A stretch of 64,000 nt of DNA, from positions 310,001-374,000 of the forward strand of contig NZ_JAIQZJ010000001.1 in the NCBI RefSeq assembly GCF_020073815.1, read 5' to 3'. Made by a program: the position numbers and the translations under genes. Under the pieces are notes generated by a model. The model saw only the letters and a program-made list of their open reading frames with translations, ran no database searches and had not been told where the DNA came from. Position 1 is the stretch's first letter, and the number at the start of each line of letters is the position of its first letter. The DNA comes from Nocardioides mangrovi (GTDB lineage Bacteria > Actinomycetota > Actinomycetes > Propionibacteriales > Nocardioidaceae). Shown here in pieces: positions 1-10,287 of this stretch.

Positions 1-22
1 TCGCGGCGCGCCAGGCCTGACC

Positions 23-982
23 ATGAGCAGCCCCTCCCACGTCCCGGTCCTCCTCGACCGGGTCGTCTCCCTCCTGGCGCCCGCGCTCGAGCGCGACGGC
101 GCCGTGCTGGTCGACTGCACGCTCGGCCTCGGTGGCCACAGCGAGGCCGTCCTCGCCCGGATCGCCGCGGCCCGCGTGGTCGGCATCGACCGCGACCCGG
201 CCGCCCTCGAGCTGGCCTCGGCCCGCCTCGCGCCGTACGGCGACCGCTTCACCGGCGTCCACGCCGTCTACGACGAGATCCCCAGCGTGCTGCGCGACCT
301 GGGCATGTCCCACGCCGACGGCGTCCTCTTCGACCTCGGTGTCTCCTCCATGCAGCTCGACGTCCGGGAGCGCGGCTTCGCCTACGCGGAGGACGCGCCG
401 CTCGACATGCGGATGGACGGCACCACCGGACCGACCGCCGCCGACGTGCTCAACACCTACGACGCGGCGGACCTGACCCGCGTGCTGCGCGAGTACGGCG
501 AGGAGAAGTTCGCCCGCAAGATCGCCGCCGCGATCGTCCGCGAGCGGGAGAAGGAGCCGTTCGCGCGCTCGGGCCGCCTCGTCGAGCTGCTGTACGCCGA
601 GATCCCCGCCCCGGCGCGGCGTACCGGCGGCCACCCCGCCAAGCGCACCTTCCAGGCGCTGCGGATGGAGGTCAACGACGAGCTCGCCGTGCTCCGCCGG
701 GCCATCCCGGCCGCGATCGACGCGATCGGCGTCGGCGGCCGCGTGGTCGTCGAGTCCTACCACTCCCTCGAGGACCGGCTGGTCAAGCAGGCGTTCACCG
801 CCGCGACCCGCAGCGACGTCCCCGAGGACCTGCCGTTCGTCCCCGCCGGCTCCGAGCCGGCGCTGCGGCTGGTGACCCGCGGCGCCGAGAAGGCGAGCCC
901 GGAGGAGATCGACGAGAACCCGCGCGCGGCCTCGGTCCGGCTGCGCGCGATCGAGCGGGTGCGTGAGAGGGGAGCGGCATGA
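23..982 (+). CDS. rsmH: 16S rRNA (cytosine(1402)-N(4))-methyltransferase RsmH
   Basis: 319 aa, a normal length for RsmH (MraW). The family transfers a methyl group from S-adenosylmethionine to N4 of C1402 in the 16S rRNA decoding centre. The N-terminus reads [10 protein letters not shown] and is followed by the SAM-binding glycine motif [14 protein letters not shown] near residues 31-44. The family motifs [11 protein letters not shown] and [12 protein letters not shown] are also present. It opens the dcw cluster, and its TGA overlaps the ATG of the next gene by 4 bp, implying translational coupling. The Shine-Dalgarno match before ATG 23 is weak. mraZ normally lies just upstream and would be outside the window. 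Confidence 0.97.
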   Translation: MSSPSHVPVLLDRVVSLLAPALERDGAVLVDCTLGLGGHSEAVLARIAAARVVGIDRDPAALELASARLAPYGDRFTGVHAVYDEIPSVLRDLGMSHADGVLFDLGVSSMQLDVRERGFAYAEDAPLDMRMDGTTGPTAADVLNTYDAADLTRVLREYGEEKFARKIAAAIVREREKEPFARSGRLVELLYAEIPAPARRTGGHPAKRTFQALRMEVNDELAVLRRAIPAAIDAIGVGGRVVVESYHSLEDRLVKQAFTAATRSDVPEDLPFVPAGSEPALRLVTRGAEKASPEEIDENPRAASVRLRAIERVRERGAA

Positions 983-1575
983 GCAGTCCGGCAATGCAAG
1001 TGAGGTCGCGGCTCCCGCGGATCGCCAGTGGCGCGATCGAGCGGGCCCGGCTGACCGTCGTCCCGCGGCGGCGTACCAAGGCCAAGCGGATGCCGTTCAT
1101 CGCGCTGGTCTCGCTGGTGCTGCTCGGCGGCGTCGTCGGCCTGCTCCTCTTCAACACCTCGATGCAGCAGGCGTCGTTCATGGCCTCGAACCTCGAGGAC
1201 CAGGCGACCACCCTCGCCGCTCGCCAGCAGGGCCTCCAGATGGAGCTCGACCAGCTGCGCGACCCGCAGCGGATCGCCGGCCAGGCGCAGAAGCTCGGCA
1301 TGGTGCAGGCCTGCACGCCGGCCTTCATCCAGCTCGGCACCGGCAAGGTCACCGGCGACCCGTGCGCGGGCACCGCCGCCGACGCGGTCCGGATCAACCC
1401 GCTGCCGCCGACCAAGCCCGCCGACATCGACCCGCAGCCGAACGTGGTCGTCGTCCAGCCACCGGCCGGCAGCGGCCAGAGCGGCCAGGGCGCGAGCAAC
1501 AAGTCCAACTCGGGCGACACCACCGGCGCGGGCAACCGGGCTCAGGGCGGCCGGGACGGTAAGAACAACCAGTAG
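979..1575 (+). CDS. FtsL-like septum formation membrane protein
   Basis: 198 aa, probable bitopic division protein. A basic cytoplasmic N-terminus ([10 protein letters not shown]) precedes one membrane helix at about residues 38-58. Next comes a short extracytoplasmic coiled-coil segment with regularly spaced Leu and Gln (near 70-100), then a Pro/Gln/Gly/Asn-rich low-complexity tail ending in charged residues. The position between rsmH and ftsI, the size and the topology all match FtsL, whose sequence is poorly conserved. FtsL joins FtsQ and FtsB at the septum and helps to activate FtsW-FtsI. The call rests on synteny and topology rather than a diagnostic motif. The start ATG overlaps the rsmH stop. 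Confidence 0.8.
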   Translation: MSSPAMQVRSRLPRIASGAIERARLTVVPRRRTKAKRMPFIALVSLVLLGGVVGLLLFNTSMQQASFMASNLEDQATTLAARQQGLQMELDQLRDPQRIAGQAQKLGMVQACTPAFIQLGTGKVTGDPCAGTAADAVRINPLPPTKPADIDPQPNVVVVQPPAGSGQSGQGASNKSNSGDTTGAGNRAQGGRDGKNNQ

Positions 1576-1621
1576 ACCCACCAGCCCCACCCACCACACT
1601 CGACGAGCCAGGAGCAGCACG

Positions 1622-3385
1622 TTGCCTCCCACCCAGCCGCAGCCTCGCGGGAGCCGCCGGGGATCGCCCCAGCTGCGCCTGCGGATCGGCTTCCTGGTGA
1701 TCGCGATGGTGCTCTCGGTCTTCGGGGCGCGGCTGGTGCAGCTGCAGGGCCTCGACCCCAACTCGTACGCCGCGATGGCGGCCGCCGAGGGCCTCGTCGA
1801 GGTCGACCTGCCGGCCACGCGCGGCGACATCCTCGACCGCAACGGCAAGCCGCTGGCGGACTCGGTCGACGGGCTGATGGTGGTCGCGGATCCCGAGCTC
1901 ACCACCGAGCACGCCCCCGAGCTGGCCCGGCTCCTCTACCGCCGGCTGCACGTCGACTACGTCTCGACGCTCGCGAAGCTCCGCGAGGAGGGCAGCCGCT
2001 TCGAGTACATCGCCCGCCGGGTCCCCGCGACCAAGGCGACGGAGGTCGTCGCGGCCGCCGAGAAGGCGGGGTACGACGGCCTCGACACCCGCCAGGACCC
2101 GCTCCGCGACTACCCGGCCGGCGACGTCGCGGCCAACCTCGTCGGCTTCATGGGCACCGACGAGCCGCTCGCCGGCTTCGAGCGCACCTTCGACGACCAG
2201 CTCTCCGGCACGGACGGCTCGGCCCGCTACGAGGTCGGCGGCGGCGCCCGGATCCCGCTGGGCGAGAGCACGATCACCGAGCCGGTCAACGGCAAGGACC
2301 TCACGACCACGCTCGACCTCGACCTGCAGTGGTACACCCAGCGGGTCCTGCGCCAGACCGTCGAGGACGCCCGCGCCGACTCGGGCTTCGCGATCGTCAT
2401 GGACCGCCAGACCGGGGAGATCCTCGCCCTGGCCGACGACCCGACGTACGACGCGAGCGAGCCCGACCAGGCCGACAAGGACAACCTGGGCTCGCGCGCC
2501 ATGCAGGACGTCTACGAGCCGGGCTCGGTCGAGAAGGTGCTCACCATCAGCTCCCTGATGGACCTCGGGCTCGTGACGCCGCGGACCAAGATCGTCGTGC
2601 CGCCCGCGCTGGTGCGCGAGGACAGCCCGATCCACGACTGGTTCGCCCACGGCACCATCCACCTGACCCTGGCCGGTGTCATCGCGAAGTCCTCCAACAT
2701 CGGCACCGTCCTCGCCGCCGACCACTTCAAGCAGGGTCAGCTCTACGACTACCTGCGCCAGTTCGGCCTCGGCGAGAAGACCGACATCGGGGTGCGCGGC
2801 GAGACCCAGGGCCTGCTGCCGGCGCGCAGCAGCTGGACCCACCAGATGCAGGACCGCATCGCCTTCGGCCAGTCGCTCTCGGTCAACGGCGTGCAGATGG
2901 CGGCCGCGATCAACGCGATCGCCAACGGCGGCGTGCGGATCGACCCGAGCCTGATCGAGGGCTCGGCCACCACCGACGACGGCGACCAGGTCGGCACCGA
3001 CCACACCACCGAGCACCGGGTGGTCAGCGAGAAGGCCGCCACCGAGATGAGCCGGATGATGGAGCGGGTCGTCGACCCGGAGGTCGGCGTGGCCCCGGGC
3101 GCGGCGATCCCGGGCTACCGCGTCGCCGGCAAGACCGGCACGGCGCAGGCTGTCGGCGCCGAGTGCTCCTGCTACGACGGGTCGTTCGACGTCTCGTTCG
3201 CCGGCTTCGCGCCGGCCGACGACCCCCGCTTCACGGTCTACGTCGTGGTCAAGAACCCCCGCAACGGCGGCGGCGGTGGCTCGGTCGCGGGTCCGGCGTT
3301 CAAGAAGATCATGAGCTACGCCCTCCGCCGCTACGGCGTGCCGCCGACGGGCACCCAGCCCTCCCGGCTCCCCGTCGACTGGTGA
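1622..3385 (+). CDS. ftsI: Septal peptidoglycan transpeptidase FtsI (class B penicillin-binding protein)
   Basis: 587 aa, cross-links septal peptidoglycan as partner of the FtsW glycosyltransferase. An N-terminal membrane anchor (about residues 20-40) is followed by the PBP dimerisation domain and the transpeptidase domain. Active-site motifs are all present: SVEK with catalytic Ser302 and Lys305, SSN at 357-359, and KTGTAQ from Lys504. The protein ends shortly after the transpeptidase fold, so it has no PASTA repeats. The TTG start at 1622 is chosen because an AGGAG sequence lies 7-11 bases before it and the anchor begins soon after. A 46-bp gap separates it from the ftsL-like gene. Confidence 0.95.
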   Translation: MPPTQPQPRGSRRGSPQLRLRIGFLVIAMVLSVFGARLVQLQGLDPNSYAAMAAAEGLVEVDLPATRGDILDRNGKPLADSVDGLMVVADPELTTEHAPELARLLYRRLHVDYVSTLAKLREEGSRFEYIARRVPATKATEVVAAAEKAGYDGLDTRQDPLRDYPAGDVAANLVGFMGTDEPLAGFERTFDDQLSGTDGSARYEVGGGARIPLGESTITEPVNGKDLTTTLDLDLQWYTQRVLRQTVEDARADSGFAIVMDRQTGEILALADDPTYDASEPDQADKDNLGSRAMQDVYEPGSVEKVLTISSLMDLGLVTPRTKIVVPPALVREDSPIHDWFAHGTIHLTLAGVIAKSSNIGTVLAADHFKQGQLYDYLRQFGLGEKTDIGVRGETQGLLPARSSWTHQMQDRIAFGQSLSVNGVQMAAAINAIANGGVRIDPSLIEGSATTDDGDQVGTDHTTEHRVVSEKAATEMSRMMERVVDPEVGVAPGAAIPGYRVAGKTGTAQAVGAECSCYDGSFDVSFAGFAPADDPRFTVYVVVKNPRNGGGGGSVAGPAFKKIMSYALRRYGVPPTGTQPSRLPVDW

Positions 3386-3400
3386 CGGCGTCCCCAGCGA

Positions 3401-3406
3401 TAGGTT
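3401..3406 (+). promoter_or_regulatory. Probable -10 box of a leaderless murE promoter
   Basis: TAGGTT (TANNNT class) lies 6 nt before the GTG at 3413. The expected transcription start would fall on or next to the start codon. I see no good -35 and no Shine-Dalgarno sequence between the box and the GTG. Although it lies in a 27-bp gap inside the dcw cluster, this suggests murE can be transcribed separately from ftsI. Confidence 0.55.
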
Positions 3407-3412
3407 CGCGTG

Positions 3413-4921
3413 GTGAGTGACCAGACCCGGCCCGTGGAGCCGCCTCGGACGCCGTTGGCGACCCTGGCCGACGCTCTCGGCGCGACCGTCCGCGGTGACC
3501 TCGCGGGCGTCGAGGTCACCGGGATCTCGCTCTCCTCGCAGCGGATCCGGCCCGGCGACCTCTACGCCGCGCTGCCGGGTGCGCGCGCCCACGGCGTCGA
3601 CTTCGCGCAGACGGCCCTCGCGGCCGGGGCGGTCGCGCTGCTGACCGACCCCGCCGGCGCCGACCGCGCCCCCGCCGGCGTCCCGGTGCTGGTCGTCGAC
3701 ACCCCTCGCGCCGTCCTCGGTGGGCTGGCCGCCCGCATCTACGGCGAGCCGGCCGCGTCGATGCGGATGATCGGCGTGACCGGCACCCAGGGCAAGACCA
3801 CCACCACCCGACTCCTCGAGAGCGGCCTGCTCTCGGCGGGCGTGCCGGCGGCCTGCATCGGCACCGTCGGCACCCGCATGCTCGGCGTCGACGTCAAGAC
3901 CGCGCTCACGACGCCGGAGGCGCCCGACCTGCACGGCCTCTTCGCCCTGATGCGCGAGCGCGGCGTCCGGGCCTGCGCGATGGAGGTCTCGAGCCACGCC
4001 CTGGTGATGGGCCGCGTCGACGGCGTCGTCTTCGATGTCGCGGTCTTCCTCAACCTCGGCCGCGACCACCTCGACTTCCACCGCGACGTCGAGGACTACT
4101 TCCAGGCCAAGGCCTCGCTCTTCACCCCGTCCCGGGCCCGGCTCGGGCTGGTCAACGTCGACGACGAGCACGGTCGCCGCCTGGTGGCCGAGGCGACCGT
4201 CCCGGTCCGGACCTTCTCGGCCGCCGGCAGCGACGCGGACTGGCGCGCGGTCGAGCTCGACCTGCGCCCCGACGGCTCGACGTTCACGATCCTCACGCCC
4301 GACGGCACCCGGCTGCCGGCGGGCTGCCCGCTGCCCGGCGACTTCAACGTCCTCAACACGCTCGCCGCCGTGGCCGCCGGCGCCGAGGCCGGACTCGACC
4401 CCGTCGCCCTGGCCGCCGGCATCGCGACCGTCGGCGGGGTGCCCGGCCGCCTCGAGCGGGTCGACGCCGGGCAGGACTTCGTCGTGGTGGTCGACTACGC
4501 CCACAAGCCGGACGCGGTGGAGGCCGTGCTCCGCACCCTCCGCCCGCTCACCGACGGGCAGCTGATCGCCGTCCTCGGCGCCGGCGGCGACCGTGACCCG
4601 GGCAAGCGGCCGATCATGGCGGGGATCGCGGCCCGGCTGGCCGACGTCCTCGTCGTCACCGACGACAACCCGCGCACCGAGGACCCGGCCGCGATCCGGG
4701 CCGCCATGCTGGCCGGTGTCGCCGACGGCGACGCCGAGGTGGTCGAGGTCGGCGACCGCCGGGCGGCCATCCGCGACGCCGTACGCCGCGCCCGGCCCGG
4801 TGACATCGTGCTCGTCGCCGGCAAGGGACACGAGACCGGACAGGAGATCGACGGCGTGGTGCACCCCTTCGACGACCGCGAGGTGGTCCGCGAGGAGCTG
4901 GCGGAGGTGCTCGCCCGGTGA
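3413..4921 (+). CDS. murE: UDP-N-acetylmuramoyl-tripeptide synthetase MurE (diaminopimelate-adding type)
   Basis: 502 aa Mur ligase that adds the third stem-peptide residue to UDP-MurNAc-L-Ala-D-Glu in the cytoplasm, using ATP. The P-loop reads TGTQGKTTTTRLL near residue 128. The C-terminal domain carries DNPRTEDP near residue 418; the DNPR signature is typical of diaminopimelate rather than lysine enzymes. KGHETGQEI near the C-terminus also fits the family. Two GTG codons, at 3410 and 3413, are possible starts. I prefer 3413 because it lies 6 nt after the TAGGTT box, and no Shine-Dalgarno sequence is visible. Its TGA overlaps the murF GTG. Confidence 0.96.
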   Translation: MSDQTRPVEPPRTPLATLADALGATVRGDLAGVEVTGISLSSQRIRPGDLYAALPGARAHGVDFAQTALAAGAVALLTDPAGADRAPAGVPVLVVDTPRAVLGGLAARIYGEPAASMRMIGVTGTQGKTTTTRLLESGLLSAGVPAACIGTVGTRMLGVDVKTALTTPEAPDLHGLFALMRERGVRACAMEVSSHALVMGRVDGVVFDVAVFLNLGRDHLDFHRDVEDYFQAKASLFTPSRARLGLVNVDDEHGRRLVAEATVPVRTFSAAGSDADWRAVELDLRPDGSTFTILTPDGTRLPAGCPLPGDFNVLNTLAAVAAGAEAGLDPVALAAGIATVGGVPGRLERVDAGQDFVVVVDYAHKPDAVEAVLRTLRPLTDGQLIAVLGAGGDRDPGKRPIMAGIAARLADVLVVTDDNPRTEDPAAIRAAMLAGVADGDAEVVEVGDRRAAIRDAVRRARPGDIVLVAGKGHETGQEIDGVVHPFDDREVVREELAEVLAR

Positions 4922-6294
4922 TCCCGATGACGTTGCAGGAGATCGCGGACGCCGTCGGCGGCACCGTCCACGGCGACCCCGAGGTGGTGGTCGACGCGCC
5001 GGCGTACGTCGACAACCGCCGGCCCGTCGACGGCGGCCTCTTCGTGGCGATCGCGGGGGAGCGGGTCGACGGCCACGACTACGCCGCCGGCGCGCACGCC
5101 GTCCTCGGCACCCGGCCCACCGACGCGCCGACCGTCGTCGTCGCCGACTCCGTGGTCGCGCTGGGTCGGCTGGCCCGCCACGTGCTCGACCGCATCGACG
5201 CGACCGTGCTCGCGATGACCGGCTCCCAGGGCAAGACCGGCACCAAGGACTATCTCGCCCACGTGCTCGGGACCGACGGCGAGACCGTGGCCACCGCGGG
5301 CAACAACAACAACGAGATCGGCGTCCCACTCACCGTGCTGCGCGCCACCTCCCGGACCCGCTACCTCGTCGTGGAGATGGGGGCCCGTGGCATCGGCCAC
5401 ATCTCCTACCTCTGCGAGATCGCACCCCCGCGGGTCGCCGCCGTCCTCAACGTCGGCACCGCCCACGTCGGTGAGTTCGGCTCCCGCGAGGCGATCGCGC
5501 GGGCCAAGGGGGAGATCGTCGAGGCGCTGCCCGCCGACGGCACCGCGGTCCTCAACGCCGGCGACGACCTGGTCGCGCCGATGGCCGACCGCACCGGCGC
5601 CCGGGTGCTCACCTTCGGCGGCCCGGACGCCGACGTGCGCGCGGTCGACGTGGAGGTGGACGACCGGGTGCGCCCGTCCTTCGGCCTCGGGTACGACGGG
5701 GCGTTCTTCCCGGTCCACCTCCTCCAGTCCGGCCTGCACCAGGTCGAGAACGCCGGCGCCGCGGCCGCGATGGCGCTCGCCGTGGGTCTCCCGCTCGAGC
5801 AGGTCGCCGACGCGCTCGGCGAGGTCGACGTGTCCTCGCCGATGCGCATGGAGGTCCACGAGCGTGCCGACGGGCTCGTCGTGGTCAACGACGCCTACAA
5901 CGCCAACCCCGCCTCCACGACCCGCGCCGTCGAGACGCTGTGGGCGATGGGCCAGCGGCAGGGGCGCCGTACCGTCGCCGTGCTCGGCGAGATGCGCGAG
6001 CTCGGCGACACCGCCCACGTGGGACACGCCGAGGTCGGCCAGGCGGCCGGCGCCCTGGGCGTGGACGTCGTCGTCGTGGTCGGGGAGGCGGCGCTCGGGA
6101 TCGTCGACGGACTGCGTGCCGTCAACCCGAAGTGGACCGGTGAGGCGATCGTCACGGCGGGGCGCGACGAGGCTCGGGCCTGGGTACGGAAGAATGTCGC
6201 GGCGGACGACATCGTCCTGGTGAAGGCCTCCAACGGCGTCGGGCTGTGGGTGGTCGCCGACGACCTGCTCGAGGAGGGAGACACCGCACCATGA
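4918..6294 (+). CDS. murF: UDP-N-acetylmuramoyl-tripeptide--D-alanyl-D-alanine ligase MurF
   Basis: 458 aa, completes the pentapeptide precursor by adding D-Ala-D-Ala in an ATP-dependent reaction. The N-terminal domain ([17 protein letters not shown]) is typical of MurF, followed by the P-loop [11 protein letters not shown] near residues 100-110. The AGNNNNEIG stretch, the HVGEFGS motif and the late [12 protein letters not shown] motif are also family markers. The GTG start overlaps the last bases of murE, and its stop overlaps the mraY start, so murE-murF-mraY-murD are read as a chain of overlapping genes. Confidence 0.97.
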   Translation: MIPMTLQEIADAVGGTVHGDPEVVVDAPAYVDNRRPVDGGLFVAIAGERVDGHDYAAGAHAVLGTRPTDAPTVVVADSVVALGRLARHVLDRIDATVLAMTGSQGKTGTKDYLAHVLGTDGETVATAGNNNNEIGVPLTVLRATSRTRYLVVEMGARGIGHISYLCEIAPPRVAAVLNVGTAHVGEFGSREAIARAKGEIVEALPADGTAVLNAGDDLVAPMADRTGARVLTFGGPDADVRAVDVEVDDRVRPSFGLGYDGAFFPVHLLQSGLHQVENAGAAAAMALAVGLPLEQVADALGEVDVSSPMRMEVHERADGLVVVNDAYNANPASTTRAVETLWAMGQRQGRRTVAVLGEMRELGDTAHVGHAEVGQAAGALGVDVVVVVGEAALGIVDGLRAVNPKWTGEAIVTAGRDEARAWVRKNVAADDIVLVKASNGVGLWVVADDLLEEGDTAP

Positions 6295-7400
6295 GAGCGA
6301 TCCTGTTCGCCGGCGGCCTGTCCCTGCTCATCTCGCTGCTCGGCACCCGCGTCGCGATCAACCTGTTCACCCGGTGGGGCTACGGGCAGGAGATCCGCGA
6401 CGACGGGCCGACCAGCCACCACACCAAGCGCGGCACGCCCACGATGGGCGGCGTGGTCATCATCCTGGCCACCGTCGTCGGCTACTTCGGTGCGCTGCTG
6501 ATCACCCAGACGGCGCCCTCCGCCTCGGCGTTGCTGCTGCTCTTCCTCTTCGTCGGGATGGGCCTGGTCGGCTTCCTCGACGACTACATCAAGATCTCCA
6601 AGCAGCGCAGCCTGGGCCTGCGCAGCAAGGCCAAGATGGTCGGGCAGACGATCGTCGCGGTCGTCTTCGGCGCGCTCGCGCTCTCACCGTGGCTCGAGGA
6701 CGCCAATGGCGAGACACCCGCCTCCGACCACATCTCGTTCCTCCGCGACATCGGCTGGCTGGCGCTGCCGATGCTGCTCGCGATCGTGCTGTTCTGGCTG
6801 ATCATCGTCGGCACGAGCAACGCGGTGAACCTCACCGACGGGCTCGACGGCCTGGCCGCGGGCGCCTGCACGATGGTCTTCGCGGCGTACATGATCGTGA
6901 ACATCTGGCAGGGCAACCAGTTCTGCGGCGCCGACAACCCACCGCTCTGCTACGACGTGCGCGACCCGCTCGACCTGGCGATCGTGGCCGCGTCGCTGAC
7001 GGGCGCCTGCTTCGGCTTCCTGTGGTGGAACGCCTCGCCGGCCGCGATCTTCATGGGCGACACCGGCTCGCTGTCGCTCGGCGCCGCGCTCGCCGGCCTG
7101 GCGATCCTGACCCGCACCGAGCTGCTGCTCGTCATCCTCGGCGGCCTCTTCCTCGTCATCACGCTCTCGGTGATGATCCAGGTCAGCTTCTTCAAGCTGT
7201 CGCGCAGCTCGGGGATCGTCCGCAAGGTCTTCCGGGTCGGGCCAGGACACCGGGTCTTCCGGATGGCGCCGCTGCAGCACCACTTCGAGCTGCTGGGCTG
7301 GGAGCAGGTCACCATCGTGATCCGCTTCTGGATCATCACCGGCCTCTGCGTGGCCGGCGGCCTCGGCATCTTCTACGCCGAGTGGGTCGCGCGCCTGTGA
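6291..7400 (+). CDS. mraY: Phospho-N-acetylmuramoyl-pentapeptide transferase MraY
   Basis: 369 aa multi-pass membrane enzyme that moves phospho-MurNAc-pentapeptide to undecaprenyl phosphate, making lipid I. About ten hydrophobic helices are visible. Family motifs in order are GTPTMGG after helix 1, FLDDYIK with paired Asp, [23 protein letters not shown] and the cytoplasmic HHFELLGW near the C-terminus. An in-frame upstream codon extends the reading frame to 6246, but the ATG at 6291 is chosen because it gives the normal MRAIL start just before helix 1 and overlaps the murF TGA by 4 bp. Confidence 0.97.
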   Translation: MRAILFAGGLSLLISLLGTRVAINLFTRWGYGQEIRDDGPTSHHTKRGTPTMGGVVIILATVVGYFGALLITQTAPSASALLLLFLFVGMGLVGFLDDYIKISKQRSLGLRSKAKMVGQTIVAVVFGALALSPWLEDANGETPASDHISFLRDIGWLALPMLLAIVLFWLIIVGTSNAVNLTDGLDGLAAGACTMVFAAYMIVNIWQGNQFCGADNPPLCYDVRDPLDLAIVAASLTGACFGFLWWNASPAAIFMGDTGSLSLGAALAGLAILTRTELLLVILGGLFLVITLSVMIQVSFFKLSRSSGIVRKVFRVGPGHRVFRMAPLQHHFELLGWEQVTIVIRFWIITGLCVAGGLGIFYAEWVARL

Positions 7401-8851
7401 CACCCACCGATCTCGGGCGGCACGACTCCTGGGAGGGCGTGCGGGCGGTGGTCGCCGGCTTCGGCGTGTCCGGCTTCGCCGCCGCCGACAACCTCAACCA
7501 CCTGGGCGCGAGTGTCATCGCCCTCGACGAGTCCGAGGCCGGGGACCGGCCCGAGAAGGCGGAGCTGCTCGAGGTCCTGGGCGCCGACGTACGCCTCGGC
7601 GCCGGTACGACGTCGACGCTGCCCGACGACGTCGACCTGCTGGTCACCTCGCCCGGCTGGCGCCCCGACGCCCCGCTGCTCGCGCAGGCCCGGGCCCGTG
7701 GCATCCCGATCTGGGGCGAGGTCGAGCTCGCCTGGCGGCTGCGCGACCCGAACCACGACACCCCGTGGCTCTGCGTCACCGGCACCAACGGCAAGACCAC
7801 GACCGTGCAGATGCTCGAGTCGATCCTGCGGGCCGGCGGGCTGCGCACCGTCGCCGCGGGCAACGTCGGGCTGCCGATCGTCGAGGCGGTCATGGACCCC
7901 GAGCCGTACGACGTCCTCGCGGTCGAGCTCTCCAGCTTCCAGCTCCACTACACCGACTCGATGAGCGCGGAGTCCGCCGCGGTCCTCAACGTCGCCGAGG
8001 ACCACCTCGACTGGTACTCCTCGATGGGCGACTACGCCGCCGACAAGGGCCGCATCTACGAGCGGGTGCGCAGGGCCTGCGTCTACAACGTCGCCGACCC
8101 CGAGACCGAGCGGCTGGTCCGTGAGGCCGACGTCGAGGAGGGCGCCCGGGCCATCGGCTTCACCCTCGGCATGCCCTCGGTGGGCATGGTCGGCCTGGTC
8201 GAGGACATCCTCGCCGACCGCGCCTTCATCGAGCAGCGCGACACCAGTGCTGCCGAGCTCTGCACGATCGCCGACCTGGCCTCGCCCGCGCCGCACTTCG
8301 TGGCCAACGCCCTCGCCGCCGCGGCCCTCGCGCGCTCGCACGGCGTCTCGCAGGCCGCGGTCCGCGACGGGCTGCGCGCCTTCCGGCCCGACGGCCACCG
8401 GATCGCGGTGGTCGGCACCGCCGACGGGGTCACCTGGGTCGACGACTCCAAGGCCACCAACCCGCACGCCGCGCAGTCCTCGCTGCTCGCCTACGACCCC
8501 GTCGTGTGGGTCGCCGGCGGCCTGGCGAAGGGTGCCCGCTTCGACGACCTGGTGGCCGCCGTCCGGACGCGGCTGCGCGGCGTCGTGCTGCTCGGCCGCG
8601 ACCGCGAGGTGATCGCCGAGGCGCTTTCGCGACACGCGCCCGATGTGCCGGTCATCGCGGTCGACGCCGACGAGACTGAGCGCGTAGGCGGCGGACAGGC
8701 CGTCATGGCGCGTGCCGTGGACGCGGCGGCCGTGCTCGCCCGACCCGGCGACACGGTGCTGCTGGCCCCGGGGTGCGCGTCCATGGACATGTTCACCAAC
8801 TACGCCGAGCGCGGGGACGCGTTCGCCGACGCCGTACGCCGCAGGCTCTGA
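7397..8851 (+). CDS. murD: UDP-N-acetylmuramoyl-L-alanine--D-glutamate ligase MurD
   Basis: 484 aa, adds D-Glu to UDP-MurNAc-L-Ala using ATP. The N-terminal Rossmann-like domain has [14 protein letters not shown] near residues 17-30. The central P-loop reads [13 protein letters not shown], followed by AGNVGLP and the ELSSFQL motif diagnostic of Mur[19 protein letters not shown] and [12 protein letters not shown] close the protein. The same frame is open far upstream (to 6374) only because high-GC antisense frames lack stops. GTG 7397 overlaps the mraY TGA and gives the normal length. Confidence 0.96.
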   Translation: MTPTDLGRHDSWEGVRAVVAGFGVSGFAAADNLNHLGASVIALDESEAGDRPEKAELLEVLGADVRLGAGTTSTLPDDVDLLVTSPGWRPDAPLLAQARARGIPIWGEVELAWRLRDPNHDTPWLCVTGTNGKTTTVQMLESILRAGGLRTVAAGNVGLPIVEAVMDPEPYDVLAVELSSFQLHYTDSMSAESAAVLNVAEDHLDWYSSMGDYAADKGRIYERVRRACVYNVADPETERLVREADVEEGARAIGFTLGMPSVGMVGLVEDILADRAFIEQRDTSAAELCTIADLASPAPHFVANALAAAALARSHGVSQAAVRDGLRAFRPDGHRIAVVGTADGVTWVDDSKATNPHAAQSSLLAYDPVVWVAGGLAKGARFDDLVAAVRTRLRGVVLLGRDREVIAEALSRHAPDVPVIAVDADETERVGGGQAVMARAVDAAAVLARPGDTVLLAPGCASMDMFTNYAERGDAFADAVRRRL

Positions 8852-8870
8852 CTCGAGGAGGGACCACGCG

Positions 8871-10118
8871 ATGACCACCGCGGACCCCTTCGAGCACTCC
8901 CGCCGCCGGCCCGCCGTCCTCGGTTGGTACGCCGCGGCTCGGCAGGCGCTCGACCGCCCGCTGACGTCCTACTACCTGCTGCTCGGCGCCTCGACGCTGC
9001 TGCTCGTGATCGGCCTGATCATGGTGCTGAGCGCGTCGAGCGTCTACTCCTACCAGGAGAACAACGGCGACTCCTACGCCGTCGTCAAGCGGCAGCTGAT
9101 GTGGGTGCTGCTCGGCGTCCCCTTCGCCTTCGTGGCGTCGCGGATCCACTACGGCTTCCTGCGCCGCTTCGCCTGGGTCTCGCTCTTCGTGTCGATCGTG
9201 CTCCTCGCCCTCACCCAGACCGGGCTGGGCGTCACGGTCAACGGCAACACCAACTGGCTCGGCGTCGGGCCGTTCGTGATCCAGCCCGCCGAGATCGCCA
9301 AGCTCTCGATCGTGCTCTGGGCGGCACACATCTACGCCCGCAAGGAGAAGCGGCTCGACAGCTTCCACGAGGTGATGATGCCGGTGGTGCCCGGCCTGAT
9401 GGCCGTCATCGCCCTGGTCGTCCTCGGCCACGACCTCGGCACCGCTCTCGTGCTCTTCGCGATCCTGCTCGCGATGCTCTGGGTGGTCGGCGCCCCCGCG
9501 CGACTCTTCACCGCGTCGCTCACCGTCATCGGCGTGGTCGCCCTCTACCTCGCCTCGACCAGCAGCGAGCGCCGCGAGCGGCTCACCAACTTCGCCGACC
9601 CCTTCAAGGACTTCCACAACGCGGGCTGGCAGCCCGCCCACGGTCTCTACGCCCTCTCCCATGGCGGCGTCTTCGGCCAGGGCATCGGCGCCAGCCAGCA
9701 GAAGTGGGGCAACCTGCCCGAGGCCCACACCGACTTCATCTTCGCCGTGCTCGGCGAGGAGCTCGGCCTGGTCGGGACCCTGCTGGTGATCTCGCTCTTC
9801 CTCACGATCGCGTACGCCGCCGTCCGCGTCGCCTCGCGCACGCAGGAGCCCTTCGTGCGCTACATGACCTTCGGCATCGTGGTCTGGCTGCTCGGGCAGA
9901 TGATCATCAACGTCGGCATGGTCCTGGCCCTGCTGCCGGTCATCGGCATCCCGCTGCCGCTGGTCTCCTACGGCGGCTCGGCGCTGGTCCCGTCGCTGGT
10001 CGCGCTGGGCCTGCTGATCGGCTTCGCGCGCCGCGAGCCGGAGGCCGCGCGGGCCCTCGCCCAGCGCAAGAAGGCGCGGTCGGCCGGTCTCTCCGCGGGC
10101 TCGCCCTCGTCCTCGTGA
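8871..10118 (+). CDS. ftsW: Septal peptidoglycan glycosyltransferase FtsW (SEDS family)
   Basis: 415 aa integral membrane protein that polymerises lipid II at the septum with FtsI. About ten membrane helices are visible, starting near residue 33 (YYLLLGASTLLLVIGLIMVL). SEDS landmarks are VNGNTNWLGVGPFVIQPAE, the GHDLGTALV loop, the long extracellular segment QKWGNLPEAHTDFIFAVLGEELG, and the terminal GIPLPLVSYGGSA. The start at 8871 is preceded by GAGGAGGGA; an upstream in-frame codon at 8712 lies inside murD and is rejected. The stop codon falls inside the left arm of a large palindrome. Confidence 0.96.
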   Translation: MTTADPFEHSRRRPAVLGWYAAARQALDRPLTSYYLLLGASTLLLVIGLIMVLSASSVYSYQENNGDSYAVVKRQLMWVLLGVPFAFVASRIHYGFLRRFAWVSLFVSIVLLALTQTGLGVTVNGNTNWLGVGPFVIQPAEIAKLSIVLWAAHIYARKEKRLDSFHEVMMPVVPGLMAVIALVVLGHDLGTALVLFAILLAMLWVVGAPARLFTASLTVIGVVALYLASTSSERRERLTNFADPFKDFHNAGWQPAHGLYALSHGGVFGQGIGASQQKWGNLPEAHTDFIFAVLGEELGLVGTLLVISLFLTIAYAAVRVASRTQEPFVRYMTFGIVVWLLGQMIINVGMVLALLPVIGIPLPLVSYGGSALVPSLVALGLLIGFARREPEAARALAQRKKARSAGLSAGSPSSS

Positions 10119-10273
10119 CCCGGACTTGGAATCCGCACCGCATGTCGCACCCCGCGCACGCCCCTCGCTGCGTTGGCAGAGCTGGAGATACGTCCGGTAG
10201 CCCTGCGCTCCGCCGCCTTGCGAGGCACGCCCGCGGAGCACGACCTACGGCACGGATTCCGCGTCCGGGTCAC
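10115..10273. repeat. Large imperfect palindrome between ftsW and murG (element A)
   Basis: Arms of about 58 nt (10115-10172 and 10216-10273) pair with each other, with roughly three quarters of positions complementary. The outermost 11 bp (GTGACCCGGAC with the same sequence inverted, apart from positions further in) are perfect and contain the ftsW stop codon. The inner part holds CCTCGCTGCGTTG on the left and CGCCTTGCGAGGCACGC on the right, a core shared with the element at 57299-57406. No protein-coding gene is seen in this gap. The element could terminate or stabilise the ftsW transcript, or be a dispersed extragenic repeat. Confidence 0.75.
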
Positions 10274-10279
10274 TAGGCT
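10274..10279 (+). promoter_or_regulatory. Probable -10 box of a leaderless murG promoter
   Basis: TAGGCT begins immediately after the palindrome and lies 8 nt before the murG ATG at 10288. No Shine-Dalgarno sequence is present between it and the ATG, which fits a leaderless transcript. No convincing -35 is seen; the upstream DNA is the palindrome arm. Confidence 0.5.
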
Positions 10280-10287
10280 TGACCACG

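Noticed and set aside
1..20. A possible end of mraZ just before rsmH
   Set aside because: A TGA at 18-20 could end an upstream gene, but six codons are too few to identify it.
1394..5329. A 1311-codon minus-strand open frame across ftsI, murE and murF
   Set aside because: Antisense shadow of three Mur/Fts genes; no motif and no plausible start signal.
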